From [Pseudomonas] carboxydohydrogena (GTDB lineage: Bacteria; Pseudomonadota; Alphaproteobacteria; Rhizobiales; Xanthobacteraceae): 64,000 bases of DNA. How positions within the stretch are numbered: position 1 is the stretch's first letter; every line of letters begins with the position of its first letter. Under the pieces are notes generated by a model. It was not told where the DNA came from. It made no database searches and saw only the letters and a list, made by a program, of their open reading frames with translations. Location: positions 1,486,501 to 1,550,500 of the forward strand of contig NZ_CP113162.1 in assembly GCF_029030725.1 (NCBI RefSeq). Direction: 5' to 3'. The translations under genes were made by a program, and so were the position numbers. Below, one piece after another: positions 40,456-50,729 of the stretch.

Positions 40456-41649
40456 TTGTCCCTCATATCTCCGCGGCGGCTGCTGGGCGCGATCGACGCC
40501 TATGTGGTGCGGCTGACGCTGCTGTCGTTCCTGATCGTGCTGGTGTCGCTGACCGGCGTGATCTGGGTGACGCAGGCGTTGCGCGGCATCGACCTGATGA
40601 CGGCGCAGGGCCAGACCGTCCTGGTGTTCCTCGGCATCACCGGGCTTGCGATTCCGGTACTGGCGCTGATCATCGCGCCGCTCGCGATGCTGCTGGCGGT
40701 CACGCACACGCTCAACCGCCTGTCGGCCGATTCCGAGGTCATCGTCATGAATGCCGCCGGGCTGTCGCCGTGGCGGTTCCTGCGCCCGTTCATGGTCTCG
40801 ACCGTGATCGTCGCCTGCCTGATTTCGTTCCTCGCGATCTTCCTTGCGCCGGAATGCCTGCGCGCCCTGCGGCGCTGGCATACCGAGATCGGCGCGGATG
40901 TGCTCGCGAACGTGTTGCAGCCGGGGCAGTTCATCCGGCTCGACAAGCTGGTGCTGCGCGTGCAGGAGCGCAGGCCCGGCGGCGTGCTGACCGGCGTGTT
41001 CATCGACGATCAGCGCAATCCGGCGGAGCGCATCAATATCACGGCGCAAAATGGCGTGGTGCAGAAGACCGACAAGGGTTCTTTTCTGGTGCTCAGCGAC
41101 GGCAACCTGCAACGCTTCCAGGCGGACAAGAAGGATCCCCTGATCGTCGCTTTCAAGAGCTACGCCTTCGACATGTCGCAGTTCTCGCAGGCGCCGCAGA
41201 CTTACAACTATAATGCCCGCGAGCGGTTCATCGGCGATCTGATCTCGCCGCCGGAGGACGACGCCGTTGCGCAGCGTAACCTCGGCCAATTTCGCGCCGA
41301 ACTTCATGACCGGTTGCTGGCCGGTTTTTATCCGTTCGTGTTCGTGATTCTTGCTTTCGCCTTTCTGGGGCCGCCACGGACGACGCGGCAGGGACGGAAT
41401 TTTGCGGTCTCCGCGCTTGTCCTGCTGGTTCTTGTGGTGCGTATCGCGGGATATGCCTGTTCGACCATCGCGGTCTCGCGTCCCGATGCGATTATCGTTC
41501 AGTACGCCATGCTGATAATTGTTGCAGGCGTGAGTATCTGGATGATCCTCAAGGGCGTGGTGGTCGATCCGCCGGCGAATCTCACGGCGCAGTTCGCAAG
41601 ATGGGGTGAACGCCTGTCGTCGATCCGGCTGCCCGCGCTACGGCGGTGA
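40456..41649 (+). CDS. LptF/LptG-family permease
   Basis: Protein of 397 residues: three N-terminal membrane segments, a large periplasmic domain, and three C-terminal segments. This is the arrangement of LptF/LptG, which move lipopolysaccharide from the inner membrane with LptB. It starts 5 bp after the GT9 stop with a TTG codon (40456); no strong ribosome-binding site is seen. Being a lone copy beside sugar transferases, it may be a second paralogue, or one half of the usual pair. It overlaps the convergent ligase gene by 12 bp. Confidence 0.8.
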   Translation: MSLISPRRLLGAIDAYVVRLTLLSFLIVLVSLTGVIWVTQALRGIDLMTAQGQTVLVFLGITGLAIPVLALIIAPLAMLLAVTHTLNRLSADSEVIVMNAAGLSPWRFLRPFMVSTVIVACLISFLAIFLAPECLRALRRWHTEIGADVLANVLQPGQFIRLDKLVLRVQERRPGGVLTGVFIDDQRNPAERINITAQNGVVQKTDKGSFLVLSDGNLQRFQADKKDPLIVAFKSYAFDMSQFSQAPQTYNYNARERFIGDLISPPEDDAVAQRNLGQFRAELHDRLLAGFYPFVFVILAFAFLGPPRTTRQGRNFAVSALVLLVLVVRIAGYACSTIAVSRPDAIIVQYAMLIIVAGVSIWMILKGVVVDPPANLTAQFARWGERLSSIRLPALRR

Positions 41650-42906
41650 CAGCCCGACGCCACTTCGTGCGGCCATGCTGCGGGTCTTGTATTCGTAGGT
41701 CGCGGCGGCAAATCCCCACATCGCGCCGAGCATCAACCAGAAATGCCGCCAGTGGTCGACGTCGATGATGAAAGCCTCGCCGACGGTGCCGAGGAATGCG
41801 CAGAAGAATGCGAGGTAGGTGCGCTGCCAGGGCACGCGCACGAAAATCAGCCGGAAGCCCATCGCCACCGTGACGAAGACCAGCGTCGGGAACAGGATGC
41901 CGGAAATCCAGCCGCCCGACATGAAGGCGTTGAGGAAGGAATTATGCGTGTCCTCCGGGAAGAACCGCCTGAACTGCAACGGGCCGATGCCGAGCGGCAG
42001 GTCGAGCGCCATCTGGAAGCCGAGAATATGGCGGCCGAACCGCCCGAACCGGCCGCTGTCGTAAGTCTGGTGCAGGCTCGCGCGTTCCTTGAACAGGCTG
42101 TCGATGGAATCGAACGACAGGAGCACGGCCAGCGCCAGCGCCAGCGCGGCGACGGCGGCGATCGCGGTCAGCACGATGCGGCTTTGCTGCGAGCGCGACC
42201 GGCTCGTCAGGTACATCAGCGCCACCATGAAAACGGAAGTGAAAACGAGCTGGCCCCATGCTGCGCGCGAGAAGGCCAGCAGCAAAGCGAGCGCGATGAT
42301 CCCGAACGCCAGTACATTACGGAGCGATTTGAAGAACGGGGCCGTGATGACGTTTTGCAGCGCCAGCAATGCCGGGAGGATCAGGAAGGCCGACAGCACG
42401 TTCGGGTCCTTGAACGTGCCGCGCGCGCGCCCGTACAGCGTCAGGAGATCGGTGCCGCCCGGCACGAGGTGGAAGTAGCCGGCGACGCCGGAGCCGCCCG
42501 CGATCACGCCGCCGATAATCAGTCCGCGTTGCAGGAGATCGAGCCGCTTCTCGGTGTCCTCGGCAAGCACCAGCGCGAAGAAGAACGCGGTGATCGCCAT
42601 GTACCATGAGGTCGCGATCCAGTTCACGATCTGGGACTGGTCCATCAGATCGATCGAGCAGATCGTGTAGCCGAAATTCAGCATCACCAGCATGATGAGC
42701 AGCGGCAGGAACACCGGGCGCATCCGCAGGCCCGTGGCGTAGAAAAAAATGATGCCAGCCAGCGTCGCGAGTTCGTAGGGACTCGGCTCGATGAACACCA
42801 GCGCGCCGCCGACACCCACGATCCACATCAATGCATGCTGGATGGCGCGCACGCGGGGCGGCGCGAGGCGATGGGTGGAGAGCAGGTGATCGGTGGCGAA
42901 GGTCAT
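41638..42906 (-). CDS. O-antigen ligase/polymerase-like membrane protein (Wzy/WaaL family)
   Basis: Protein of 422 residues with about 11 membrane segments. The Wzy_C-type periplasmic loop holds FKDPNVLSAFLIL and the GIGPLQFRRFFPEDTHNSFLNAF segment, which includes the conserved His/Asn of ligases and polymerases. It polymerises or ligates the sugar repeat at the outer leaflet of the inner membrane. It ends inside the 3' end of the convergent LptF-like gene. Confidence 0.85.
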   Translation of the reverse strand: MTFATDHLLSTHRLAPPRVRAIQHALMWIVGVGGALVFIEPSPYELATLAGIIFFYATGLRMRPVFLPLLIMLVMLNFGYTICSIDLMDQSQIVNWIATSWYMAITAFFFALVLAEDTEKRLDLLQRGLIIGGVIAGGSGVAGYFHLVPGGTDLLTLYGRARGTFKDPNVLSAFLILPALLALQNVITAPFFKSLRNVLAFGIIALALLLAFSRAAWGQLVFTSVFMVALMYLTSRSRSQQSRIVLTAIAAVAALALALAVLLSFDSIDSLFKERASLHQTYDSGRFGRFGRHILGFQMALDLPLGIGPLQFRRFFPEDTHNSFLNAFMSGGWISGILFPTLVFVTVAMGFRLIFVRVPWQRTYLAFFCAFLGTVGEAFIIDVDHWRHFWLMLGAMWGFAAATYEYKTRSMAARSGVGLSPP

Positions 42907-42928
42907 CGCCGGGCCTCCGCCGGTGCGC

Positions 42929-44479
42929 TCAATAGGCGTTCTCGCCCTTGATCAACGCCCACGGCGTTTTCAAAAGAATGTAGAGATCGAACAGCGGCGA
43001 CCAGTTCTCGATGTAATAGAGATCGAACTCGACGCGCTTCTGGATTTTTTCCTCGTTGTCGATCTCGCCGCGCCAGCCGTTGATCTGCGCCCAGCCGGTG
43101 ATGCCCGGCTTGACGCGATGGCGCGCGAAATAGCCGTCCACGGTTTCGTCGAACAGGCGGCTTTGCAGCTTGCCCTGCACCGCATGCGGACGCGGGCCGA
43201 CGATCGACAGGTTGCCCTTGAACACCACGTTGAAGAGCTGCGGCAATTCGTCGAGGCTGGTCTTGCGGATGATGCGGCCGACGCGCGTCACCCGCGGATC
43301 GTTCCTGGTCACGACCTTGGCCGCCAGCGGATCGGCCTGATGATGATAGAGCGAGCGGAATTTGAAGACGTCGATGCGCTCGTTGTTGAAACCGAAACGC
43401 TTCTGGCGGAACAGCACCGGGCCGGGGCTGTCGAGCTTGATCGCGAGCGCGACCAGCGCCATCACCGGCGCGAGCAGGATCAGCAGAAGGGCGCCGACGA
43501 AACGGTCGAACACCCATTTCATCACCATGTCCCAGTCGGTGATCGGCTGCTCGAACATGCCGAGCGTCGGCACCGAGCCGATATAGGAATAGGAACGCGG
43601 CCGGAAGCGCAGCTTGTTGGTGTGGGCGGAGAGGCGGATGTCCACCGGCAGCACCCACAGCTTCTTCAGCATCTCGAGAATGCGGCCCTCGGCGGAAATC
43701 GGCAGCGCGAACAACACCAGATCGACGCGAGTGCGGCGGGCGAATTCGAGAATGTCGTTGACCTTGCCGAGCTTGGGAAGGCCCGCGCAGGTGTCGAGCG
43801 CGCGCGCATCGTTGCGGTCGTCGAACACGCCGAGCAACTTGAGATCGGAATCGTCCTGCTGGCGCAATGCCTCGATCAAATGCTCGCCGTTCTCGTCGGA
43901 GCCGACGATGATGGTGCGCCGGCCAAGCCTGCCTTCACGCGCCCATCTGCGCACCAGCGAGCGCAGCGCCATGCGCTCCAGGCTGAGTGCGATGAAACCG
44001 AAGACGAAGAACGTCACCAGCCAGACGCGGGACACGGTGTCGCCGAACTTGGCGAAGAACGACACGCCGATGAACAGCAGGAACACGAAAGTCCATGACG
44101 AGATCAGGCGCGTGAACTGCCGCAGCCGTCCGCGATAGATCTCGATGTCGTAGACCTCGGCGGCCTGAAAGCTGATGACGGCGACCAGCGACATCGCCAG
44201 CACGGCCCAGACCGGAATCCATGAGAAGCCGTCGATCGGCACGACATAGCCGAGATAGGAGGCGACGCCGACGATGCTGAGGCAGACGAAATCGGCGGTG
44301 CGGACCACGCCATTGATGACGACGCTGGAGTAGGCGGAGTGGACCTTCTCGTTGGCGACGGCCAGCGCGGCGGATGAAAGCCTGCGGCGGCGTTCGAATG
44401 GATAGGCACGGCCTGCCGCCGTAGGCGCAGCACCCGCTGCGGCCGCATCCGCCTTGACCTGAAGATCGCTCGATTCCAC
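42929..44479 (-). CDS. Polyprenyl-phosphate sugar-1-phosphate transferase (WcaJ/ExoY type)
   Basis: Protein of 516 residues. The first half has four to five membrane segments and a CoA-binding-like domain ([19 protein letters not shown]). The C-terminal bacterial sugar transferase domain contains [39 protein letters not shown] and [13 protein letters not shown]. It starts repeat-unit synthesis by loading a sugar phosphate, usually glucose, on undecaprenyl phosphate. It is 22 bp upstream of the ligase gene on the same strand. Confidence 0.92.
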   Translation of the reverse strand: MESSDLQVKADAAAAGAAPTAAGRAYPFERRRRLSSAALAVANEKVHSAYSSVVINGVVRTADFVCLSIVGVASYLGYVVPIDGFSWIPVWAVLAMSLVAVISFQAAEVYDIEIYRGRLRQFTRLISSWTFVFLLFIGVSFFAKFGDTVSRVWLVTFFVFGFIALSLERMALRSLVRRWAREGRLGRRTIIVGSDENGEHLIEALRQQDDSDLKLLGVFDDRNDARALDTCAGLPKLGKVNDILEFARRTRVDLVLFALPISAEGRILEMLKKLWVLPVDIRLSAHTNKLRFRPRSYSYIGSVPTLGMFEQPITDWDMVMKWVFDRFVGALLLILLAPVMALVALAIKLDSPGPVLFRQKRFGFNNERIDVFKFRSLYHHQADPLAAKVVTRNDPRVTRVGRIIRKTSLDELPQLFNVVFKGNLSIVGPRPHAVQGKLQSRLFDETVDGYFARHRVKPGITGWAQINGWRGEIDNEEKIQKRVEFDLYYIENWSPLFDLYILLKTPWALIKGENAY

Positions 44480-44565
44480 GCCTGAAAATCCGCCTGTGTC
44501 ACGCCTTGCGCGATGCCCGACCGGATACCGGACAAATCAGAACAATCCGTTATTCCAATTGGGTG

Positions 44566-45696
44566 TTAACGAAGATTGAAGGTATCTCGATAGGCTTCCA
44601 ATACGCCGTCGACCATCGCCTTCTGTGAGAAGTTCATGAAGATGCGCTCGCGCAGCGCCTTGGCGCGCTCGCGGGCGACGCCGGGATTGTCGAGCGCCGC
44701 CGCGATGGCGTCCGCCATGGCCTCGACATTGCCGGGCGGGAACATCGCCTCGGAGAAGGGGCCAAAAATTTCAGGAATGCCGCCGACATTGGCGGCGAGC
44801 AAAGGCACGCCGGCGGCGGCGGCCTCGATCACCACATAGGGCATGGAGTCCCCGCGCGAGGGGACGATCAAGAGGCGGCCTTTCGAGAAACCGAAGCGCG
44901 CCTTGACGTGGCCGATGAAGCGTACCGCGTCGCCCAGTCTGTGCCGGGCAATGAGCGCCTTGAGGCTTGCGGTTTCCTCGCCGTCTCCGGCAAGCGTGAG
45001 CGTGACGGGCCTGCCGTTGGCGCGCAGCCGCGCCACGGCTTCGATCAGCAGATCCGCGCCCTTGATGTGGCGGAATTCCCCGACATAGGCGAGATCGGTC
45101 GCATCCTCGGCCAGCGGCACCGGATCGAATTCATCGGCGCCGACGCCGTTGAACACGCAGCGCACGAGGCCGGACGGCTTGCCGACCACGCGCTCGTAAG
45201 TGTCGCGCGCAAAGCCGCTCTCGAACAGGAACAGGTCGGTGCGGTTCATCAGGGCGCGCTCGAGCCGCGTATAGAACGCGCCTTTCAGCGTCTCGGGCCG
45301 GTAGTGCAGTGAACCACCATGCGGGGTGTAGATGCGGATGGTGTCTTTAGACGCGCCCTTGAGGCGGACGAAGGCGCCTGCCTTCGCGCCGTGGCCGTGC
45401 AGCACGTCGAGCTTGAGCATGCGCGCGAGCTGGAGGAAGCGCAGCGCCGTGACCGGGTCGGCGGGATGCGGTTCGCGGCGGATGGCAAGGCGATGGATGC
45501 CGAGTTTCATCTTCGGCGCGATGGCTTTCAGGGCCGCGTCGGCGCGTTCGCCGCCGGTCAGACTGTCGGCGAGGATGCCGACCTGATGGCCGCGCTCGGC
45601 CTGTCCGTCCGCGAGATCGAGAATGTGACGGATGATGCCGCCGACCGGCGCGCGGACGGCGTGCAGAATGCGAAGAGGGCGGTCAGGGAAGGGCAT
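44566..45696 (-). CDS. Glycosyltransferase family 4
   Basis: Protein of 376 residues. GT-B fold: N-terminal RILHAVRAPVGGIIRHILDLADG, and a C-terminal donor site with LAYVGEFRHIKGADLLIEA and SRGDSMPYVVIEAAAAGVPLLA. It adds a sugar to the lipid-linked repeat at the cytoplasmic face. It is divergent from the co-polymerase gene and upstream of the initiating transferase on the same strand. Confidence 0.92.
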   Translation of the reverse strand: MPFPDRPLRILHAVRAPVGGIIRHILDLADGQAERGHQVGILADSLTGGERADAALKAIAPKMKLGIHRLAIRREPHPADPVTALRFLQLARMLKLDVLHGHGAKAGAFVRLKGASKDTIRIYTPHGGSLHYRPETLKGAFYTRLERALMNRTDLFLFESGFARDTYERVVGKPSGLVRCVFNGVGADEFDPVPLAEDATDLAYVGEFRHIKGADLLIEAVARLRANGRPVTLTLAGDGEETASLKALIARHRLGDAVRFIGHVKARFGFSKGRLLIVPSRGDSMPYVVIEAAAAGVPLLAANVGGIPEIFGPFSEAMFPPGNVEAMADAIAAALDNPGVARERAKALRERIFMNFSQKAMVDGVLEAYRDTFNLR

Positions 45697-45735
45697 GGCT
45701 TTTGCTTAGCCCCTTCGCGTTTAAAAAGCATGACG

Positions 45736-45755
45736 TGCGCGATGTTAACCGCGCA
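45736..45755. promoter_or_regulatory. Palindrome in the divergent GT4/co-polymerase promoter region
   Basis: TGCGCG-ATGTTAAC-CGCGCA is a 6-bp inverted repeat with an 8-bp centre that contains GTTAAC. It lies 40 bp from the GT4 start and 61 bp from the co-polymerase start. It could bind a regulator of both. Confidence 0.35.
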
Positions 45756-45815
45756 GCAACCTTAATGGATTGTAATCGCGCCGTATCAGTTGTGTGAGCG
45801 TAGCGGGAGCTGTTG

Positions 45816-47945
45816 ATGCGTGTGGCGTATTTGCGTGACCGGCTGAAAGGTGCTGCAAGCGCTTTTCGCCAGTACATGGCTCCCGCGACCGCCCCCGCCG
45901 CAAAGCCGGCGGACAGGGTTGTATCCAGGCCGCGCCTTGGCGATCTCGATTTAAGACTGATCTGGCAGGCGCTCGTCGACAAGCGCAAATGGGTTCTGGT
46001 GCCGACGGCGGCGGTGTTCGTGCTGTCGATGGTCGCCGTCAACGTCGTCACGCCGCGCTACAAGTCCGAAGCCCGCATCCTGATCGACGGCCGTGAGAAC
46101 ATCTTCCTGCGTCCGAACGGAGAGCGGACGGAGGAACGTGCCGCGCTCGACGATGCGGCGGTGACGAGCCAGGTGCAGTTGCTGCTGTCGCGCGATCTCG
46201 CCATCGACGTCATCAAAAAGAACCATCTCGACAAGTTGCCGGAATTCGATCCGGTGCTGAACGGCATTTCGCCGCTGAAATCGCTGCTGTCGTTGTTCGG
46301 CATCGGACGCGATCCGTTCCGCATGACGCCGGAGGAGCGGGTGCTGGGCGCCTATTACGAGCGCCTCACCGCCTATGCGGTGGACAAGTCGCGCGTCATG
46401 GTCATCGAATTCCAGTCGCGCGATCCGAAACTCGCGGCAAAGGTCGCGAACTCGATTGCCGACGGCTATCTGGTGATGCAGCAGGCCGGGCGGCAGGAGC
46501 AGGCCAAGGCGGCGGGCCAGTGGCTGTTGGGCGAAATCGACAATTTGCGCAAGAAGGTTGCCGACGCCGAGGATCGTGTCGCGACGTTCCGCTCGAAATC
46601 GAACCTGTTCATCGGTACCAACAACACCTCGCTGTCAAACCAGCAACTCGGCGAGTTGAACACGCAGCTCAACAATGCGCGCGCGCAGAAGGCCGATGCG
46701 GAGGCGCGTGCGCACGCGATCCGCGACATGCTGCGCAGCGGGAAGCCGATCGAGGCTTCCGAGGTTCTGAATTCCGATCTGGTGCGCCGGCTCAGCGAGC
46801 AGCGCGTGACGCTGCTCGCGCAACTGGCCGAACAATCCTCCACGCTGATGGACCTCCACCCCCGCATCAAGGAATTGAAGGCGCAGATCGCCGACCTCGA
46901 CCGGCAGATTCGCGAGGAGGCGGGCAAGCTGTCGCGCGCGTTTGAAAACGATGCGCGCATCGCCGGTGCGCGGATGGACAGCCTCAATGCGAGCCTCGAC
47001 CAGTTGAAGGCGCATGCCACCTCCAGCAATGGCGAGGAAGTGCAGTTGCGTGCGCTGGAGCGCGAGGCGAAGGCGCAGCGCGACCTTCTGGAAACCTACC
47101 TTGCGAAGTATCGCGAAGCGACGGCGCGCGAGAGTATCGATTCCGCACCCGCCGATGGCCGCATCATTTCCCGCGCCATCGTCTCCAACACGCCCGCCTA
47201 TCCGAAGAAGCTGCCGATCGTGCTGATCGCGACGCTGATGACGATGATGCTCACCGGCGGCTATATCGCTACCGCCGAGCTTCTGCGCATGGCGGCGCCG
47301 TGGGGCGCGCCGAGGAACGAGACATATGTGTCGGAACCGTTCGGTGGGCTTCAGCCCGTATTGTCGGTGCAGTCGCAGATCGAGCGATTGGCGGAAACGC
47401 TGCGCGCGAATGGCGAGCGTGCACGCAAGATCACGCTGATCGGCGCGGGTGCCGCGGAAGACGTCTCCAACACGGCGCTGGCGCTGGCGCGGCAGTTGTC
47501 GCGGGATTCAAAGGTTTTGCTGATCGGCCTGTCGCCCGCGGCGGCGGATGCAGTTTCGCAGACACCGGGCTTGAGCGATCTGGCCAGAGGCGTCGCATCG
47601 TTTGGGCAGATCATCAACCGCGATACGCGCTCGCCGGTACATATGATCGGCGCGGGCACCCAGCCGGATCACGCTTTGCTGACGTCGCCCCGCGTCATCA
47701 TGGCGCTCGATGCCCTGATGCAGACATACGACCATGTGGTGCTCGACGCCGGGACCGCGATCGGCCTTCCGACGTCGCTGATCGCATCGCAGGCCCATGC
47801 CGTGATCCTGCCGGCACCCGGCCTTCCGGAGGCCGCGAAGGCGACCATGCGCGCGCAACTGATGGCTTCCGGCTTTGTCGCGGTGAGCATTCTCAACCGC
47901 ACGGCTTTGAACGAAGCCGCGCCGGAAGAAGTCGCGGCGGCCTGA
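45816..47945 (+). CDS. Wzc/ExoP-like polysaccharide co-polymerase with degenerate kinase domain
   Basis: Protein of 709 residues. An N-terminal Wzz domain spans from a first membrane segment (WVLVPTAAVFVLSMVAV) over long coiled coils to a second one (LPIVLIATLMTMMLTGGYIA). It controls chain length of the polymer. The C-terminal domain has the BY-kinase layout, but the P-loop (from residue about 541, GAGAAEDVSNTALAL) lacks the GKS/T, and Walker A' has lost its Asp (LLIGLSP). No Tyr cluster ends the protein. The ATG at 45816 follows GGGAG. Confidence 0.88.
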   Translation: MRVAYLRDRLKGAASAFRQYMAPATAPAAKPADRVVSRPRLGDLDLRLIWQALVDKRKWVLVPTAAVFVLSMVAVNVVTPRYKSEARILIDGRENIFLRPNGERTEERAALDDAAVTSQVQLLLSRDLAIDVIKKNHLDKLPEFDPVLNGISPLKSLLSLFGIGRDPFRMTPEERVLGAYYERLTAYAVDKSRVMVIEFQSRDPKLAAKVANSIADGYLVMQQAGRQEQAKAAGQWLLGEIDNLRKKVADAEDRVATFRSKSNLFIGTNNTSLSNQQLGELNTQLNNARAQKADAEARAHAIRDMLRSGKPIEASEVLNSDLVRRLSEQRVTLLAQLAEQSSTLMDLHPRIKELKAQIADLDRQIREEAGKLSRAFENDARIAGARMDSLNASLDQLKAHATSSNGEEVQLRALEREAKAQRDLLETYLAKYREATARESIDSAPADGRIISRAIVSNTPAYPKKLPIVLIATLMTMMLTGGYIATAELLRMAAPWGAPRNETYVSEPFGGLQPVLSVQSQIERLAETLRANGERARKITLIGAGAAEDVSNTALALARQLSRDSKVLLIGLSPAAADAVSQTPGLSDLARGVASFGQIINRDTRSPVHMIGAGTQPDHALLTSPRVIMALDALMQTYDHVVLDAGTAIGLPTSLIASQAHAVILPAPGLPEAAKATMRAQLMASGFVAVSILNRTALNEAAPEEVAAA

Positions 47946-47991
47946 GTCCGGTTGTGGGTTGTGTGGCGGCGGGTGAAGCGCAGTTGCTGCG

Positions 47992-49185
47992 TCAGCGATG
48001 CAGGGCTGCGCGCAGCCGGTGCGCCATCGCCACCAGGGCCGGATTCTGCTTCACCATGCGCTTGGCATGATTGAGCGATGACATGCCGAGTGCGGCCAGC
48101 CGCCCATAGGCGCTGAGCGGAATGAAGCTGTCGAAGATCGGTTCGTCGTCCTTGCAGAACTGGAGCTTGTAGTCATCCGAGCCGATGCCGAGATCGAACG
48201 CGCCATAGCCGAGTTCGGCATAACGGTCGATAATGTTGCGCAGCAGGATCAGGCCGGGACTGTATTTCGCGTTCTCGGACATCGTGTAGGTGTTGAACAT
48301 CATCGAGATGCGGTGGCCGTCGGCGACGCCTGCGAACATCGCGATGATTTCATCGTCGCATTCCAGCGCATGGATCACGATGGCGCGCCCGTCAGTGGGG
48401 GCTTTGGACAGGCAGGCCGTGCGGATGAAGGTTTCGATGCCCGCGTCGGCGAATACGTTCGGCAGGTTCTGCGCGGCCATGCGCAGCGGCTTGATGGCGA
48501 AGAACGAGTCGAGGGCACGCGTGATATCCTCGTCGGTGCTGGCGAGGAAGAAGCGATAGCCGGGAAGCGTTTTCAGCTTCTTTTCCTTGGCGCGGATGCG
48601 GCGGCGGAAGCCTGAACTGATGATGTCTTCCGGTTTCGCGCCGGACGGCATGCGCAACAGCGGACAGGCATTTGCCGAGGGCTGGTGCGAAAAGTGCGCG
48701 AGCGGATTGAGAGTGCCGTTCCATCGCTCCGGCTGTTGCGCCAGCGCCAACAGGTCTATCCGGTCGCCGTGGGCCGCAATCGCGGCGAGGATGGTGTCGA
48801 TGTCGGCCTTGCAGGCGGAGGCCGCGAAATCGCGCCGCCACAGGCCCATGTTGAATGTCGGATGCTTGCCGCCGAGAAAGCGCGCGATGTTCACGCCATT
48901 CTCCCGCGTCGAGCCAAGCGGCAGCAGCATCAAGGGGTGGCCCTCGCGGTCGAGAGCGACGACAATGAGCGGCTTTATATTCAGGTGCACGCCGGCATGG
49001 CTCTGCCAGGCGTTGAGAAAATCGAAGCGTTGAAAGGACGTGTGGAGATGATCGGGCGTCTCCATCCCGCGCCAGATGGTCTCGGTCTCCGCAAGGCTGC
49101 TGTAAATGACGACGCTGGCAACGGCGCTGACGGCCCCAGCGCGCGCGCGAGCGGCCTGGTTTTCGTGCTCAGCGAGCGTAGCCAT
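47992..49185 (-). CDS. GNAT-family acyltransferase (CelD/BcsL-like)
   Basis: Protein of 397 residues. The BioF2-like GNAT fold is seen in the C-terminal half: SGFRRRIRAKEKKLK, YSPGLILLRNIIDRYAELGYGAFDLGIGSDDYKLQF. Proteins of this kind in polysaccharide loci acylate sugars or precursors. ATG 49185 with AAGG upstream was used; a TTG six bases earlier is in frame. It is convergent with the co-polymerase gene. Confidence 0.82.
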   Translation of the reverse strand: MATLAEHENQAARARAGAVSAVASVVIYSSLAETETIWRGMETPDHLHTSFQRFDFLNAWQSHAGVHLNIKPLIVVALDREGHPLMLLPLGSTRENGVNIARFLGGKHPTFNMGLWRRDFAASACKADIDTILAAIAAHGDRIDLLALAQQPERWNGTLNPLAHFSHQPSANACPLLRMPSGAKPEDIISSGFRRRIRAKEKKLKTLPGYRFFLASTDEDITRALDSFFAIKPLRMAAQNLPNVFADAGIETFIRTACLSKAPTDGRAIVIHALECDDEIIAMFAGVADGHRISMMFNTYTMSENAKYSPGLILLRNIIDRYAELGYGAFDLGIGSDDYKLQFCKDDEPIFDSFIPLSAYGRLAALGMSSLNHAKRMVKQNPALVAMAHRLRAALHR

Positions 49186-49310
49186 AATCAACCTTGTTCT
49201 TAGGGCGGATGAGACAGGGGAGTATTCTGGTCCCCGGCGAGGCCGACCTTTTCAAACAAACGTCAACAAAGGGTAATGAAACAGGGGGTACGAAACCGGG
49301 CCGGGGGCTT

Positions 49311-49526
49311 TCAGGCGGTCGGCGCGTCCGGCCGCGACATCCACGCAATCAGCGGCATGGCCGGCAGAACCCAGCCCAGACCCGCGACAACATAGAAAAT
49401 GGCCTGCGCGAGCCGCGAGGCAGCGAGCCAGGGTGTTTGCGCGATCGTCATTCCGAGCAGCGACCACACCACGACGAGAACGAGCAAGCCAATGGTTCCG
49501 ATGAATTTTCGCGTTCTGATCTTCAT
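49311..49526 (-). CDS. DUF2842 membrane protein
   Basis: Protein of 71 residues with two membrane helices ([21 protein letters not shown] and [21 protein letters not shown]) and the RPD motif near the end. It matches the DUF2842 family of alphaproteobacteria. It is divergent from ctaA with which it is often linked. Confidence 0.82.
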   Translation of the reverse strand: MKIRTRKFIGTIGLLVLVVVWSLLGMTIAQTPWLAASRLAQAIFYVVAGLGWVLPAMPLIAWMSRPDAPTA

Positions 49527-49631
49527 GAAATCGTGAGCTCGCGTGGATGCGCGCCTTGCGCCGCAAGGCGGGGAGACTATAAGGGCCGCGTCCGGCCGAT
49601 CAAGCCTTCCTCAGCGCACCTTAATATCTCC

Positions 49632-50726
49632 ATGACCGACACCCTCGATGAGACCCGTTCCGCCACCACGCCGTCGCGGCGTCCGATCCGCATCTGGCTC
49701 GGAATTGTGGCCGCGATGATCGTCTGCACGCTTCTCGTCGGCGGCGCGACGCGGCTGACCGAGTCTGGCCTCTCGATCACGGAATGGAAGCCGGTTTCGG
49801 GCATGATACCGCCCCTCAGCGCCCAGGCGTGGGATCAGGAATTCGCGGCCTACAAGCAGATTCCGCAATATCGCGAAATGAACGCGGGCATGAGCCTGTC
49901 CGAGTTCAAAACGATCTTCTGGTGGGAATGGACGCATCGGCTGCTCGCGCGCAGCATCGGCGCGGTGTTCTTCTTTCCGTTTCTGTATTTTCTGATGCGC
50001 GGCGGCCTGGGCTCCGCCTTGAAGCGGCGGCTGTGGGTGCTGTTCGCGCTCGGCGGGCTGCAAGGCGCGGTGGGCTGGTGGATGGTGAAGTCGGGACTGA
50101 CCGCGCGCGTTTCCGTCTCGCAATACCGGCTCGCGATTCACTTTCTCCTCGCGCTACTGATCTTCTCCGCGATCGTGTGGACCATGCGCGGCCTTGCGCC
50201 GCGCATTGAGAAAGTCCTCGCCAGCACGCGGGCCGCGCTGACCGGCAAGATTCTGCTCGGGCTGGTGTTCCTGCAATTGTATTTCGGCGCGCTGGTCGCG
50301 GGCCTGCGCGCGGGCAAGATCTACAACACCTGGCCGGACATTGATGGCGGGTTCATTCCGCCGCTCGACCAGTTGTTCTTCGAGCAGCCATGGTGGCGCA
50401 ATTTCTTCGACAGCACGCTGACGGTGCAGTTCACCCACCGGATGATCGCCTACACGCTGTTCGTGGTGGCGCTGCTGCATCTCGTCGATGTGATCCGCGG
50501 CAAGGCATCGCCCGCCGTGATCCGGGGCGCTGCATGGTTGATGGCCGCACTGAGCCTTCAGCTCGTGATCGGCATTTTCACGCTGCTGCATCAGGTGCCG
50601 ATCTCGCTCGGCCTACTGCATCAGGCGGTCGCCATCGTGGTGCTGACGTTCACGCTACTACAGGCCTATCGTCTGCACCATGCGCAAAGCCCGGTGGGGC
50701 AGGCGCTCGTGCCGGTGTTGCAGTAA
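49632..50726 (+). CDS. ctaA: Heme A synthase
   Basis: Protein of 364 residues with eight membrane segments. CtaA oxidises the C8 methyl of heme O to make heme A for aa3 oxidases. Type-2 (proteobacterial) features are [21 protein letters not shown] and [14 protein letters not shown], with the other heme His in [11 protein letters not shown] and [14 protein letters not shown] 49632 gives normal length; the longer in-frame extension covers only antisense sequence. Confidence 0.95.
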   Translation: MTDTLDETRSATTPSRRPIRIWLGIVAAMIVCTLLVGGATRLTESGLSITEWKPVSGMIPPLSAQAWDQEFAAYKQIPQYREMNAGMSLSEFKTIFWWEWTHRLLARSIGAVFFFPFLYFLMRGGLGSALKRRLWVLFALGGLQGAVGWWMVKSGLTARVSVSQYRLAIHFLLALLIFSAIVWTMRGLAPRIEKVLASTRAALTGKILLGLVFLQLYFGALVAGLRAGKIYNTWPDIDGGFIPPLDQLFFEQPWWRNFFDSTLTVQFTHRMIAYTLFVVALLHLVDVIRGKASPAVIRGAAWLMAALSLQLVIGIFTLLHQVPISLGLLHQAVAIVVLTFTLLQAYRLHHAQSPVGQALVPVLQ

Positions 50727-50729
50727 CAT

